This document shows, piece by piece, positions 8,075 through 15,571 of a stretch of DNA of 64,000 bases. The stretch covers positions 1 through 64,000 of the forward strand of contig NZ_QFBC01000013.1 of assembly GCF_003122325.1 (NCBI RefSeq), written 5' to 3'. A program made the position numbers and the translations under genes. Below the pieces are notes generated by a model, which worked only from the letters and a program-made list of their open reading frames with translations, was not told the origin of the DNA and made no database searches. Source of the stretch: Rhizobium album. GTDB taxonomy: Bacteria; Pseudomonadota; Alphaproteobacteria; Rhizobiales; Rhizobiaceae. Each line of letters begins with the position of its first letter. Position 1 is the first letter of the stretch.

Positions 8075-9472
8075 ATGAGACACAGATCGAGAAGCGGAGG
8101 GGACCGCAAATTCCCCGGCGCCGGCGCCTGGCCGGATCGCAGGCATCACGACGAGGAAAACGGCCGCCCCTTCCGCCGTCGCGGCGGCAGGATGCTGGAT
8201 TATGGCGAGCTTCGCTTGCTGATCCTTTCGATCATCTCCGAACGGCCGAGCCATGGTTATGAACTGATCAAGTCGGTCGAAGACCATTTCGGCGGCAGCT
8301 ACACGCCCAGTCCCGGTGTTCTTTATCCGACACTTTCCTGGCTCGACGATATCGGTTACGCCGTTGCCGAAGCCAGCGAAGGCAACCGCAAGAGCTACAG
8401 GATCACCGAGGCGGGCGAGGCCTATCTTGCCGCCAACCGCGCCACCGTCGAGGCGCTACGCGCCCGTGGCGGACAATGCGGCGAGGGCGGCAGGCGTGGA
8501 CCGCCGCTCGCTGTCGCTGCGGCGATGGACGAGTTGAAATCCGCCTTGCGTGGCCAATTGCGCCGGCCAGGCGTCTCGCAAGATGCCGTCGAGCGTATCG
8601 TCACAATCCTGAAGTACGCAGCTCGGCAGATAGAAAATGACGACCGGCCGACCGCCGGCACTCCATCCAACCAGACGCATGGACAGGAAAACATGACCGC
8701 CCACACTGCCGAGCCAGAAAGCGCCAATGCCGATACCCTGCCGCGCATCGAACGCATCCGCCACGACTTGCGTCGCCGCAAGCTGACGGTGCTTTCGGTC
8801 GTCTCGCTGACACCGAATATGATCCGTATCACCCTTGGCGGCGATGAACTCGACAATTTCACCTCGCTTTCCGCCGGCGACCACATCAAGATTATCGTGC
8901 CGGACGGGCAAGGCGGCACGGCGATGCGCGATTACACACCGCGCCATTACGATCCGCAAAACCGCACCCTCGTCCTTGACTTCGCCGTCCACGAGGCGGG
9001 CCCTGCGACGCAATGGGCGCTGGCCGTCAAGCCGGGCGATACCGCTGAGATCGCCGGTCCCCGCGGCTCACAAGTGATCACCGGCCCGATCAAATCCTGG
9101 CTGCTGATCGGCGACGAAACCGCCCTACCCTCGATCGGCCGCCGCATCGAGGAAATGGACGCCGGCCTTCCCGTCACCAGTGTCGTCGCCGTGCCCGGCG
9201 CCGAGGATGAACAGGTCTTCGAAACGGCCGCGTCCCTCACGTCCCACTGGCTGCATCGCGAAGAAGCGAGTGATGCGGCCGTCTTCATCGATCGTCTGCG
9301 CGACATTCCGCTTGAACCCGGAACTTTCGTCTGGGTGGCGGCGGAAGGATCGGTCACCAAGGCCGTGCGAGCCTACCTTGTCGAGGAACGCAAGCACCCC
9401 CTCGCCTGGCTGCGAGCCTCCGGCTACTGGGTCAAAGGCAAAGCCGACACCACGGAAAAATTCGGCGACTGA
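8075..9472 (+). CDS. PadR-type regulator fused to siderophore-interacting protein (ferric-siderophore reductase)
   Basis: This single 465-residue frame contains two known modules. Residues 40-140 are a PadR winged helix (MLDYGELRLLILSIISERPS, then HGYELIKSVEDHFGG, SPGVLYPTLSWLDDIGY). Residues from about 220 to 460 are a siderophore-interacting protein: RKLTVLSVVSLTPNMIRITL, MRDYTPRHYDP for FAD, then the NAD(P)H domain ending HPLAWLRASGYWVKGKAD. The second module probably reduces ferric siderophores using flavin. A possible internal start with a GGACAGGA site exists at 8693, so a free reductase could also be made. There is no clear ribosome site at 8075; 8192 (MLDYGEL, with GGCAGG) is an alternative. 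A strong terminator follows. Confidence 0.85.
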   Translation: MRHRSRSGGDRKFPGAGAWPDRRHHDEENGRPFRRRGGRMLDYGELRLLILSIISERPSHGYELIKSVEDHFGGSYTPSPGVLYPTLSWLDDIGYAVAEASEGNRKSYRITEAGEAYLAANRATVEALRARGGQCGEGGRRGPPLAVAAAMDELKSALRGQLRRPGVSQDAVERIVTILKYAARQIENDDRPTAGTPSNQTHGQENMTAHTAEPESANADTLPRIERIRHDLRRRKLTVLSVVSLTPNMIRITLGGDELDNFTSLSAGDHIKIIVPDGQGGTAMRDYTPRHYDPQNRTLVLDFAVHEAGPATQWALAVKPGDTAEIAGPRGSQVITGPIKSWLLIGDETALPSIGRRIEEMDAGLPVTSVVAVPGAEDEQVFETAASLTSHWLHREEASDAAVFIDRLRDIPLEPGTFVWVAAEGSVTKAVRAYLVEERKHPLAWLRASGYWVKGKADTTEKFGD

Positions 9473-9486
9473 TTGTTTTGTTTATG

Positions 9487-9529
9487 AAAGCCCCCGGCAG
9501 GACGGCCTGTCTTGCCGGGGGCTTTTCCG
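9487..9529 (+). terminator. Rho-independent terminator
   Basis: AAAGCCCCCGGCA at 9487-9499 pairs perfectly with TGCCGGGGGCTTT at 9513-9525, a 13-bp GC-rich stem with a 13-base loop, followed by TTCC. It stands 14 bases after the padR-sip stop codon. Confidence 0.85.
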
Positions 9530-9659
9530 TCTGCCATGCTGGCAGATCCGCGCTTCCGCCGAAAAATGCCGGCCCCGATGCATGCGAACGACGATCGGTG
9601 CTTGCCGTTCGAAATCAGTCGCAGGGAAGAAAGACGCGGTAAACTTGGAATCGGTTCGT

Positions 9660-10073
9660 ATGATTGCGCCTCACAAAACGATTACCGCCCGGTCCTGCGG
9701 GACATGCACCTTGTGCTGCCGTCTTCCAGAAATCGAGGAATTCGACAAGCCCGCAAACATTCCCTGCCGCCATTGTATGCCCGGAACCGGATGCGCGATC
9801 TACGCGGACCGCCCGAGCGGCTGTCGGGATTTTTTCTGCCTGTGGATGTCAGACCCGGATCTGCCGGACGAGTGGGAGCCGGCGCAGTCGAACTTGATGA
9901 TCTGCCGACACGGACAACAGATGACCGTCCTTGTCGACCCGGAGCATCCGGACGTCTGGAAGGCCGAACCCTATGCATCGGGCTTGAACGCCATGGCCAA
10001 AAAAGCCGCCACATCGGGCGGCTACGTCATCGTTTTTGTCGGCGACGAGATCGTGAAGATTCCTCCGGCCTGA
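9660..10073 (+). CDS. YkgJ-like cysteine-cluster protein
   Basis: This 137-residue protein has eight cysteines in its first half (CGTCTLCC, then PCRHCMPGTGCAIYADRPSG, CRDFFC), the pattern of the zinc/iron-chelating CxxCxxCC family. The rest is short and without a clear domain. Proteins like this are thought to bind a metal, but no reaction is established. The ATG at 9660 is where the Cys motif context begins; the open frame upstream overlaps padR-sip and the terminator and is rejected. Confidence 0.75.
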   Translation: MIAPHKTITARSCGTCTLCCRLPEIEEFDKPANIPCRHCMPGTGCAIYADRPSGCRDFFCLWMSDPDLPDEWEPAQSNLMICRHGQQMTVLVDPEHPDVWKAEPYASGLNAMAKKAATSGGYVIVFVGDEIVKIPPA

Positions 10074-10084
10074 GCACCGGCGCG

Positions 10085-10576
10085 TCAGATATCGCTCGCG
10101 GCAAGATAGATTTCGGCCAGTCGTTCGAACCCGACCTGATCGTCTTCGTCGAAACGTCCCGGCAGCGGGCTGTCGAGATCGATCACTCCCAGAACGCGCC
10201 CATCCCTGACAAGCGGCACCACCAACTCGGACCGCGACGCGGCATCGCAGGCGATATGTCCGGGGAAGGCGTGCACATCCGGCACAAGCAAGGTGCGAGC
10301 TTGTGCCACCGCGCCGCCGCAGACACCCTTGCCGACCGGAATACGCACGCAGGCGACCTTGCCCTGGAACGGTCCCAGCACGAGTTCGTCGCCGCCTTTC
10401 AGAAAATAGAAGCCGGCCCAGTTCAGGCTGGGCACCAGGTCGAAGACCAGCGCCGAAAGATTGGAGGCATTGGCGATGGCATCGCGTTCACCGCTCAACA
10501 AGCCGGAAAGCTGGTCGGCAAGTTCCGCATAAAATCTGTCCTTGTCGGAATGCTCGATCGTTTTCACAACATGCAT
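10085..10576 (-). CDS. Free methionine-(R)-sulfoxide reductase, GAF-domain type
   Basis: This protein of about 163 residues is one GAF domain with the family signature: LVPSLNWAGFYFLKGGDELV, GPFQGKVACVRIPVGKGVCG, then FPGHIACDAASRSELVVPLV. The three cysteines in ACVRI, GVCG and IACD match the catalytic and resolving cysteines of fRMsr (YebR type), which reduces free methionine-R-sulfoxide. I prefer the start MHVVKTIEHS at 10576, behind GGAGGTGAAGGCC; MEVKAM at 10591 is possible. It is convergent with the Cys-cluster gene and sits downstream of repC. Confidence 0.85.
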   Translation of the reverse strand: MHVVKTIEHSDKDRFYAELADQLSGLLSGERDAIANASNLSALVFDLVPSLNWAGFYFLKGGDELVLGPFQGKVACVRIPVGKGVCGGAVAQARTLLVPDVHAFPGHIACDAASRSELVVPLVRDGRVLGVIDLDSPLPGRFDEDDQVGFERLAEIYLAASDI

Positions 10577-10624
10577 GGCCTTCACCTCCATTTCTATGGC
10601 AGAACCCTAAGCCTTCCGCCCAGG

Positions 10625-11965
10625 TCATTCAATAACGGCCTGATCGCCGATTGTTATTTCCTGGCGAAGGCAGGCCTGTTTCACCATCCAAAACCTTGTC
10701 AGCTGACAAGGTTTCAGCCGGTTTGCCGGAGCGGCGGCGTGTTGGCGCAACAAGGCTATCAGCATCGGACCAAGTGCAAATTCGCCGCGCCGGCTTCTTT
10801 GTGTCAGATCCCGCAGATATCCACCCGGCGAATTGATATGCCCGCCGCGTTCCAGGATGCAGGCGATGACGGTCGCCGCGTTTTCCGGCCCCATCACATC
10901 ACAGGCATCCTGATAGGCCGAAGGGCTGACTCCCAGCATGGCGCGGACGGCAACGGCCGTGGACATCAGCGCCCGCCAACTCTCGATCCGGGCATCGGGA
11001 CTGTAATCGACGATCCCCGGGCACGCCTTGAGGACGACGGCGAGCGGAAAGGTTTTCTGAATAGCGGCCTCTGGCCTCTCCTCTACTCCCAGTGACCGAT
11101 TCATCCTTTCGGCGTCTGCAGCCATCTCTGCCTGCGCTCCCTGCTTCGTTTCGAAGCGTGGTTCAAATTCAGAAGAGGATTCGGGATTTGAATTCTGTAA
11201 TTGCCGCTCATTTTGACAGGCATTGCCGCCAAATTTTTCCACATTCATAAGACTTTTCAGACGATTGATCGCCATTGTCCGGATGGCCTCCAGTTGCCGC
11301 ATGGTCGCTTCGATCTGTGGTGCCTCGGGTTTTCTGGGAAGACTCTTCAGGATTGCGACAAACTCGATATACAGATTGTCCCAGCCACCAGACGCATTCT
11401 CGCTCAATCCTGCCTCGATCAGCTTTCCGACATCCCTACGCAGCAACGAAAGGCTTTCTTTCATCCGCACAAGGATCATGCGTTCCTCCTCGACCTCAGC
11501 GGCGATCTGTTCGATTTCAACGGATCGTGCCACGAGAGGAGAGAGGCAGAACCCATAAGCTTCGCCAATGTCGCCAGCGCGGTTACGGCGGACATATCGT
11601 TTGCCATTGGGACTGTCGCGGCGGATCACCAGCCCGCTCTCGACCAGCAACGCGACATGCCGGCGGATCGTCTGCTCGGCCATACCGTGGGTTCGTAGCG
11701 ATAGCTGGACATTCGACGGGAAAACCACAAGCCCGTTGCCTCCGACCAGATCGTTGCCCGGATGAAAGCTCAAAAGTGCGTTAAGCACCGCCAAAGCCCT
11801 GTCGCTGACGCCAAGCTTATCCTTGGCGATGCACAGGCTGCGGAACAGCTTCCATTTGTCGACAATCCGCTCCGGCGCTGCCTCCTGAACGCTCAACTGG
11901 TTTGCGAGCACGCCAAGCGACACCGGCCGCCGCCCGAAGGGCGTTGTCGTTATATATGTTTCCAT
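10625..11965 (-). CDS. repC: RepC plasmid replication initiator
   Basis: This 446-residue protein is the replication initiator of repABC replicons. Its start (METYITTTPFGRRPVSLGVL) and the winged-helix part (IVDKWKLFRSLCIAKDKLGV, then HGMAEQTIRRHVALLVESGL) are typical. The C-terminus ends with ALLRQHAAAPANRLKPCQLT. It is the last gene of repA-repB-repC and is separated from repB by about 220 bases that hold an antisense RNA on the other strand. The origin of such replicons usually lies inside repC; an AT-rich stretch at 11130-11250 is the candidate. A 24-bp palindrome falls inside the last codons. Confidence 0.95.
   Translation of the reverse strand: METYITTTPFGRRPVSLGVLANQLSVQEAAPERIVDKWKLFRSLCIAKDKLGVSDRALAVLNALLSFHPGNDLVGGNGLVVFPSNVQLSLRTHGMAEQTIRRHVALLVESGLVIRRDSPNGKRYVRRNRAGDIGEAYGFCLSPLVARSVEIEQIAAEVEEERMILVRMKESLSLLRRDVGKLIEAGLSENASGGWDNLYIEFVAILKSLPRKPEAPQIEATMRQLEAIRTMAINRLKSLMNVEKFGGNACQNERQLQNSNPESSSEFEPRFETKQGAQAEMAADAERMNRSLGVEERPEAAIQKTFPLAVVLKACPGIVDYSPDARIESWRALMSTAVAVRAMLGVSPSAYQDACDVMGPENAATVIACILERGGHINSPGGYLRDLTQRSRRGEFALGPMLIALLRQHAAAPANRLKPCQLTRFWMVKQACLRQEITIGDQAVIE
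10691..10714. promoter_or_regulatory. parS: 24-bp perfect palindrome in repC 3' end, parS-like centromere candidate
   Basis: AAACCTTGTCAG is followed immediately by its exact reverse complement. The central 16 bases (CTTGTCAGCTGACAAG) match the repABC parS pattern GTTnnCnGCnGnnAAC at every fixed position except the two outermost. It would be bound by RepB. Placement inside the end of repC is unusual but close to where some replicons keep parS. Confidence 0.55.
11130..11250. other. AT-rich segment in repC, candidate oriV
   Basis: This is the most AT-rich stretch inside repC. It contains a DnaA-box-like TTTTCCACA at 11235-11243 and short repeats around CAAATTC/GAATTTG. In repABC replicons the origin lies within repC in such a region. 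No binding data can be read from sequence, so this is a location guess. Confidence 0.35.
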
Positions 11966-12023
11966 CTCTTCGCCTCGATACGTCAGGCAAAGCGAAAGGG
12001 TTCACCAAAGCGGCGTTCAATTA

Positions 12024-12112
12024 TTGACAATCGATTCGGGGAGAGCTAAAGCTGTCTTTGCTACAAGAAAACAAAGGCTCTCGAATGGTTCGCCGTTAGG
12101 GGGCCTTTTCTT
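12024..12112 (+). ncRNA. repABC counter-transcribed antisense RNA (ctRNA, incA-type) with its promoter
   Basis: On the strand opposite repB-repC, TTGACA at 12024-12029 is followed after 17 bases by a weak -10 near TAAAGC (12047). A predicted RNA of about 55 bases would begin near 12056 and end in a hairpin: AAAGGCTCTC at 12073-12082 pairs with GGGGGCCTTT at 12099-12108, followed by a T-rich run. Position in the repB-repC gap, antisense strand and size all match known ctRNAs that limit RepC synthesis and set incompatibility. Confidence 0.75.
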
Positions 12113-12186
12113 TTTGCCGTTATGGATCTTTCCTTCCTGTTGAATATAGCCTTGAAATGCCGGTCCCCATGGTCCGGCCTGTCATA

Positions 12187-13212
12187 TTATTTGGTCTGCT
12201 CGAGCGCTTCGAAGCGCTCCATCAGCGCCGGCAACTGGCCTTGCACGAAGGCAGCGAAGGCTGCTCCTCGCGCCGTATCGGCTGTCAGCTTCAATTCTTT
12301 CGGCGTGACGCGCAACCGGCCGAGACGGACGCCGCTGCCATCCAGCACTTCCACCTCTTCCGCCGGGTCGGGGCTCACACTCACCAAGGCCGACAAAGCC
12401 AGCTGGAACCGGTCGTTTGAATCGCCGCGATCCCTGGCATCTGACAAGGTTTTGCGAACGGTCTCGAGCGCCTGGTTGCCCGCCAGCAATTTCGCGAACT
12501 CGCCCCAGCGCGGCCGACCGATCCTGGGGGCGCGGCCGATCATCTCGACCACATCCACCGGCACGACACGATAGACGGCGCGCATTTTCGCCAGTTCGGC
12601 ATCGTCGATCGACAGGGCAGCCTTGATATCGCGCGGTTTTATCTCGGCCGCCTCCATGCGCGCCGCAAACAAGGCCCGCTCGATCCAGCTGAGATCCTGC
12701 CGGCTGGCATTCTCGATGCCTTGCGAGACCACGAGATCCCGGTCGGACATGTCGAAGACCAGTGCCCGCACCTTGCGGCCGAGATCCTGCGCGGCCCGCA
12801 GGCGACGATGGCCGTAGATGACCTGATACCGCCCGGCGGCATCGGGATGCGTCCTGACCTGGATCGGAACTTTTTGACCTTCCGCCGCAAAACTCTCGCG
12901 GAACTGGCGATAGTCCGCATCGCTGTCATCGGGAAGGCGGTCGGGAAAGGGGGAGGGGTCTACCAGCGCAGGATCGATCTCGACAAATCCCGAGCCGCCG
13001 GAATCCAGCATCGCCTGCAGGCGGTCACGCTCGCTGCGGATATCGCTGATGGCGCGATGCGCAACGCCGATGACACCGGCGCCGACACGGGATGCCGGGG
13101 TCGGCGGGGCAACGGGCGGCTGTTCGGCAGCCGTTGGTGCCGCAGCATTGATATCCGCGGAGAGCGCGCCAAAACTTGCGATGATCGAGGGCCGCTTGGG
13201 GGACTTGCTCAT
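12187..13212 (-). CDS. repB: RepB, ParB-like plasmid partition protein
   Basis: This 341-residue protein is the centromere-binding partner of RepA. It has the ParB nuclease-like region with YRQFRESFAAEGQKVPIQVR and the box VIYGHRRLRAAQDLG at about residues 130-144, followed by a helix-turn-helix region (WIERALFAARMEAAEIKPRD). Its start overlaps the repA stop by ATGA, so synthesis is coupled. A nearby parS-like palindrome lies in repC. Confidence 0.95.
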   Translation of the reverse strand: MSKSPKRPSIIASFGALSADINAAAPTAAEQPPVAPPTPASRVGAGVIGVAHRAISDIRSERDRLQAMLDSGGSGFVEIDPALVDPSPFPDRLPDDSDADYRQFRESFAAEGQKVPIQVRTHPDAAGRYQVIYGHRRLRAAQDLGRKVRALVFDMSDRDLVVSQGIENASRQDLSWIERALFAARMEAAEIKPRDIKAALSIDDAELAKMRAVYRVVPVDVVEMIGRAPRIGRPRWGEFAKLLAGNQALETVRKTLSDARDRGDSNDRFQLALSALVSVSPDPAEEVEVLDGSGVRLGRLRVTPKELKLTADTARGAAFAAFVQGQLPALMERFEALEQTK

Positions 13213-14435
13213 GGCCTCCCCCAGCTTTTCCTGACGAGGTCGACGATCGCCTCGTTGACCGCGTCCAGTGATTCACGGGCACGCCGATGCGTATCGCGGC
13301 CGACCTGGCCCATTTCCAGCTCGTAGAGGCTGCGCTTGGCGAGGCCCGCCGCCTCGATGGCCGTGCTTTCGACGGCCGTCGGCACAAAAACGTCGTCGCC
13401 GAAAAGGTGTCGCAGCATCGCCACCACCTGCGACTGCGGCTGGTCGTTCGGATTGTGGCGCGTCACCAGATATTTGAAGAAATCCTGGTTGAGCATGGCG
13501 CCGTTCTCGTTGAGCACCTGCATCAGGTCGCCCATCATCAACAGGAACTGGCTCATCGACGCCACATCCAGCATCGCCGGATGTACGGTCACCACCATAC
13601 CGGTGGAGGCATAGATGGCGCCAAGCGTCAGGAAGCCGAGGGAAGGCGGGGTATCCAGGATGACGACATCGTAATCGTCCTCAACCTCGGCAAGCGCCAG
13701 ACGCAGCCGCTCGAAGAAGACGCCGCCGGATGATCCGGCGCGCTGCGCCAGGACACGCGGCGTCTCGTGCTCATATTCCATGACTTCGAGGTTGCCGGGA
13801 ATGAGATCGATGCCGTCGAAATAGGTCTTGCGGATAATGTCGCGCATCGGCCGGCGCTCGCTGTCGGCATAACGGATCGCCGCATAGATCGTCTCGTTGG
13901 CCTTGACGTCCACCTCCGGCTGGGCGCCGAACATCGCCGAAAGCGAGGCCTGGGGATCGAGGTCGATGGCGAGAACCCGATAGCCATGCAAGGCGAGGTA
14001 TTGTGCCAGATGCACGCTCGTCGTGGTCTTGGCGCTGCCGCCCTTGAAGTTGGCGATCGCCAGCACCTGCAAATGTTCGTTGCGGCGGCGATGCGGCAGG
14101 AAACGTAGCGCATCGGCCGGCTTCTGTTCCGCCATCAGCACGCGTAACTCGTTGATCTGCGCCAGGGTGTAGGCGCGGTGATTGTTCTCCAGCCGGCTGG
14201 GAACCGGGCCGCGCCCTTCATTCGACAACAATTTCAGCGTCGAATCCGGTATGGATGTCAGCTTCGACACTTCATTGGTCAAAAAATGCCGCAGCCCTTT
14301 TTCGGCTTTCGGCGGATACATGCGAGACCGGAGCGCCTGCAGCTGCGTCGATAGAAGATTGGCATGACGCACGATCTTCACCGCTGCATCCTCGGGAGCC
14401 GCCAATGCCGGTTGCTCTTGCTTCTTTAGCGCCAT
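13209..14435 (-). CDS. repA: RepA, ParA-like partition ATPase
   Basis: This 408-residue ATPase drives segregation and, with RepB, represses repABC. The deviant Walker A motif NFKGGSAKTTTSVHLAQYLA starts at about residue 129; VLAIDLDPQASLSAMFG and VVILDTPPSLGFLTLGA follow. The N-terminal part (SIPDSTLKLLSNEGRGPVPS) is the DNA-binding extension of RepA. It is the first gene of the cassette, with a GAGGG site before the ATG and TTGTCGG repeats close upstream. Confidence 0.95.
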   Translation of the reverse strand: MALKKQEQPALAAPEDAAVKIVRHANLLSTQLQALRSRMYPPKAEKGLRHFLTNEVSKLTSIPDSTLKLLSNEGRGPVPSRLENNHRAYTLAQINELRVLMAEQKPADALRFLPHRRRNEHLQVLAIANFKGGSAKTTTSVHLAQYLALHGYRVLAIDLDPQASLSAMFGAQPEVDVKANETIYAAIRYADSERRPMRDIIRKTYFDGIDLIPGNLEVMEYEHETPRVLAQRAGSSGGVFFERLRLALAEVEDDYDVVILDTPPSLGFLTLGAIYASTGMVVTVHPAMLDVASMSQFLLMMGDLMQVLNENGAMLNQDFFKYLVTRHNPNDQPQSQVVAMLRHLFGDDVFVPTAVESTAIEAAGLAKRSLYELEMGQVGRDTHRRARESLDAVNEAIVDLVRKSWGRP

Positions 14436-14444
14436 CTGTCCCTC

Positions 14445-14484
14445 TTGTCGGCCAACCCTCGTTTTGTCGGCCTTTACCCGACAA
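14445..14484. promoter_or_regulatory. Repeated TTGTCGG motif, probable RepA operator
   Basis: TTGTCGG occurs at 14445-14451 and again at 14464-14470, where it pairs with CCGACAA at 14478-14484 around a 7-base spacer. The cluster lies 10-49 bases upstream of repA. RepA proteins autoregulate by binding inverted repeats in this place. Confidence 0.6.
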
Positions 14485-14767
14485 CATAGGTCACGATTCT
14501 TTCATGCCGTCCAGAGGAAAGAGTCTTTATGCCGGTGAATCTGCCCAAACGCGAAAAGAAAGGAATCCGGCTAAAATAAATTAATCATAATAAAATCAAT
14601 ATCTTAATAAAAACAGAAGATTGCGTGAACGACGTATGACTCCGTCAGGCGAAGCTCCGTCAAACAAGTCCATCGCAATGCCAACAAAGGAATCGCTATT
14701 CCTCAGGCAGAATCAGTTGCCGATTCTCTGCCCGTAACCAGGCGCGTATCCGGCAAAAACGACAGGT
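14485..14767. other. Intergenic region upstream of repA
   Basis: I see no gene here. The middle (about 14570-14620) is very AT-rich, with several AATAAAAT-like runs, and probably holds the repABC promoter on the minus strand. No perfect match to the parS pattern was found in this gap. Confidence 0.5.
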
Positions 14768-15442
14768 TCAGCGGCGGCCGCCGACCTCGTCGATATGATA
14801 GAGCATGTCGGCCGGATCCTCATAGACACGAATGGCGCCGGAATCGCGCAGTTCCTCGCGGCCGTAACCGCCGCTCAGCAGGCCGACACCCAGCGCCCGG
14901 CAGCGGACGGCGGCAAGCATGTCCCAGATACTGTCGCCCACGACGACCGATTTTTCGATGGAAACGCCCAGCGCATTGGCGGCTGCAACGAAAAGATCGG
15001 GATCGGGCTTGGCGTATTTCACCTGGTCACGGGTGATGATCGGAAAGGAGCCCGGCTCGATGCCGAGCGCCTCGATGTTGACGGCGGCCGTCTCCATGCG
15101 CCCGCTGGTGGCGATGGCGAAAGGGATCTTTTCATCCGCGAGCCAGCGCAGCAATTCTTTCGCGCCGGGCAGGGGACGGATCTGGCTGCCGAGGCGGCGG
15201 TAGGCTTCCGTATGGCGCCGCCGCAGGCTTTCGTTGCGCTCGTCGGTGATTTCGATGCCGGTTTCGCGCAGCAGCTGGTTGGTGAAGAGCCCGCCGCTCA
15301 TGCCGATCTTGCGATGGATGCGCCACACCGAAAGCTCGATGCCTTCGCCCTCCAGCGCCTCCTTCCAGGCCAATACGTGCTGATAGACGCTATCGACCAG
15401 CGTTCCGTCGAGATCGAAAAGGAAAGCATGTTCGATACGCAT
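14768..15442 (-). CDS. HAD-superfamily phosphatase (beta-phosphoglucomutase / Gph-like)
   Basis: This hydrolase of about 224 residues has HAD motif I FLFDLDGTLVDS near the start, motif II IATSGR, the lysine of YAKPDPDLF for motif III and VVGDSIWDMLAA for motif IV. A cap domain lies between motifs I and II. Phosphoglycolate-type or sugar-phosphate substrates are common in this group, but the exact one cannot be read. The start MRIEHAF at 15442 is preferred; MEDL at 15454 is possible. It stands alone, between repA and the amine oxidase terminator. Confidence 0.85.
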   Translation of the reverse strand: MRIEHAFLFDLDGTLVDSVYQHVLAWKEALEGEGIELSVWRIHRKIGMSGGLFTNQLLRETGIEITDERNESLRRRHTEAYRRLGSQIRPLPGAKELLRWLADEKIPFAIATSGRMETAAVNIEALGIEPGSFPIITRDQVKYAKPDPDLFVAAANALGVSIEKSVVVGDSIWDMLAAVRCRALGVGLLSGGYGREELRDSGAIRVYEDPADMLYHIDEVGGRR

Positions 15443-15538
15443 CAAATCCTCCATCGGCGTTTCGGCTGCGACTTTAGAGGCATGCCTACGGCGGCGAAAG
15501 AGCCCGGCGGCGTTTTCTTGCCGACGGGCTCGAAGAAG

Positions 15539-15564
15539 AAAAGGCGCCCTTGCGGACGCCTTTT
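15539..15564 (-). terminator. Rho-independent terminator of amine oxidase gene
   Basis: On the minus strand AAAAGGCG pairs with CGCCTTTT around a 10-base loop and runs into TTCTTCTT. It starts 8 bases after the amine oxidase stop codon. Confidence 0.75.
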
Positions 15565-15571
15565 GCGATGG

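Noticed and set aside
12441-12453. Half of the parS-like palindrome (CTGACAAGGTTTT) in repB
   Set aside because: Only one arm is present and it falls in conserved repB coding; chance is a good explanation.
14436-14767. parS search upstream of repA
   Set aside because: No sequence fits GTTnnCnGCnGnnAAC here; GTTGCC...GTAAC has the wrong spacing.
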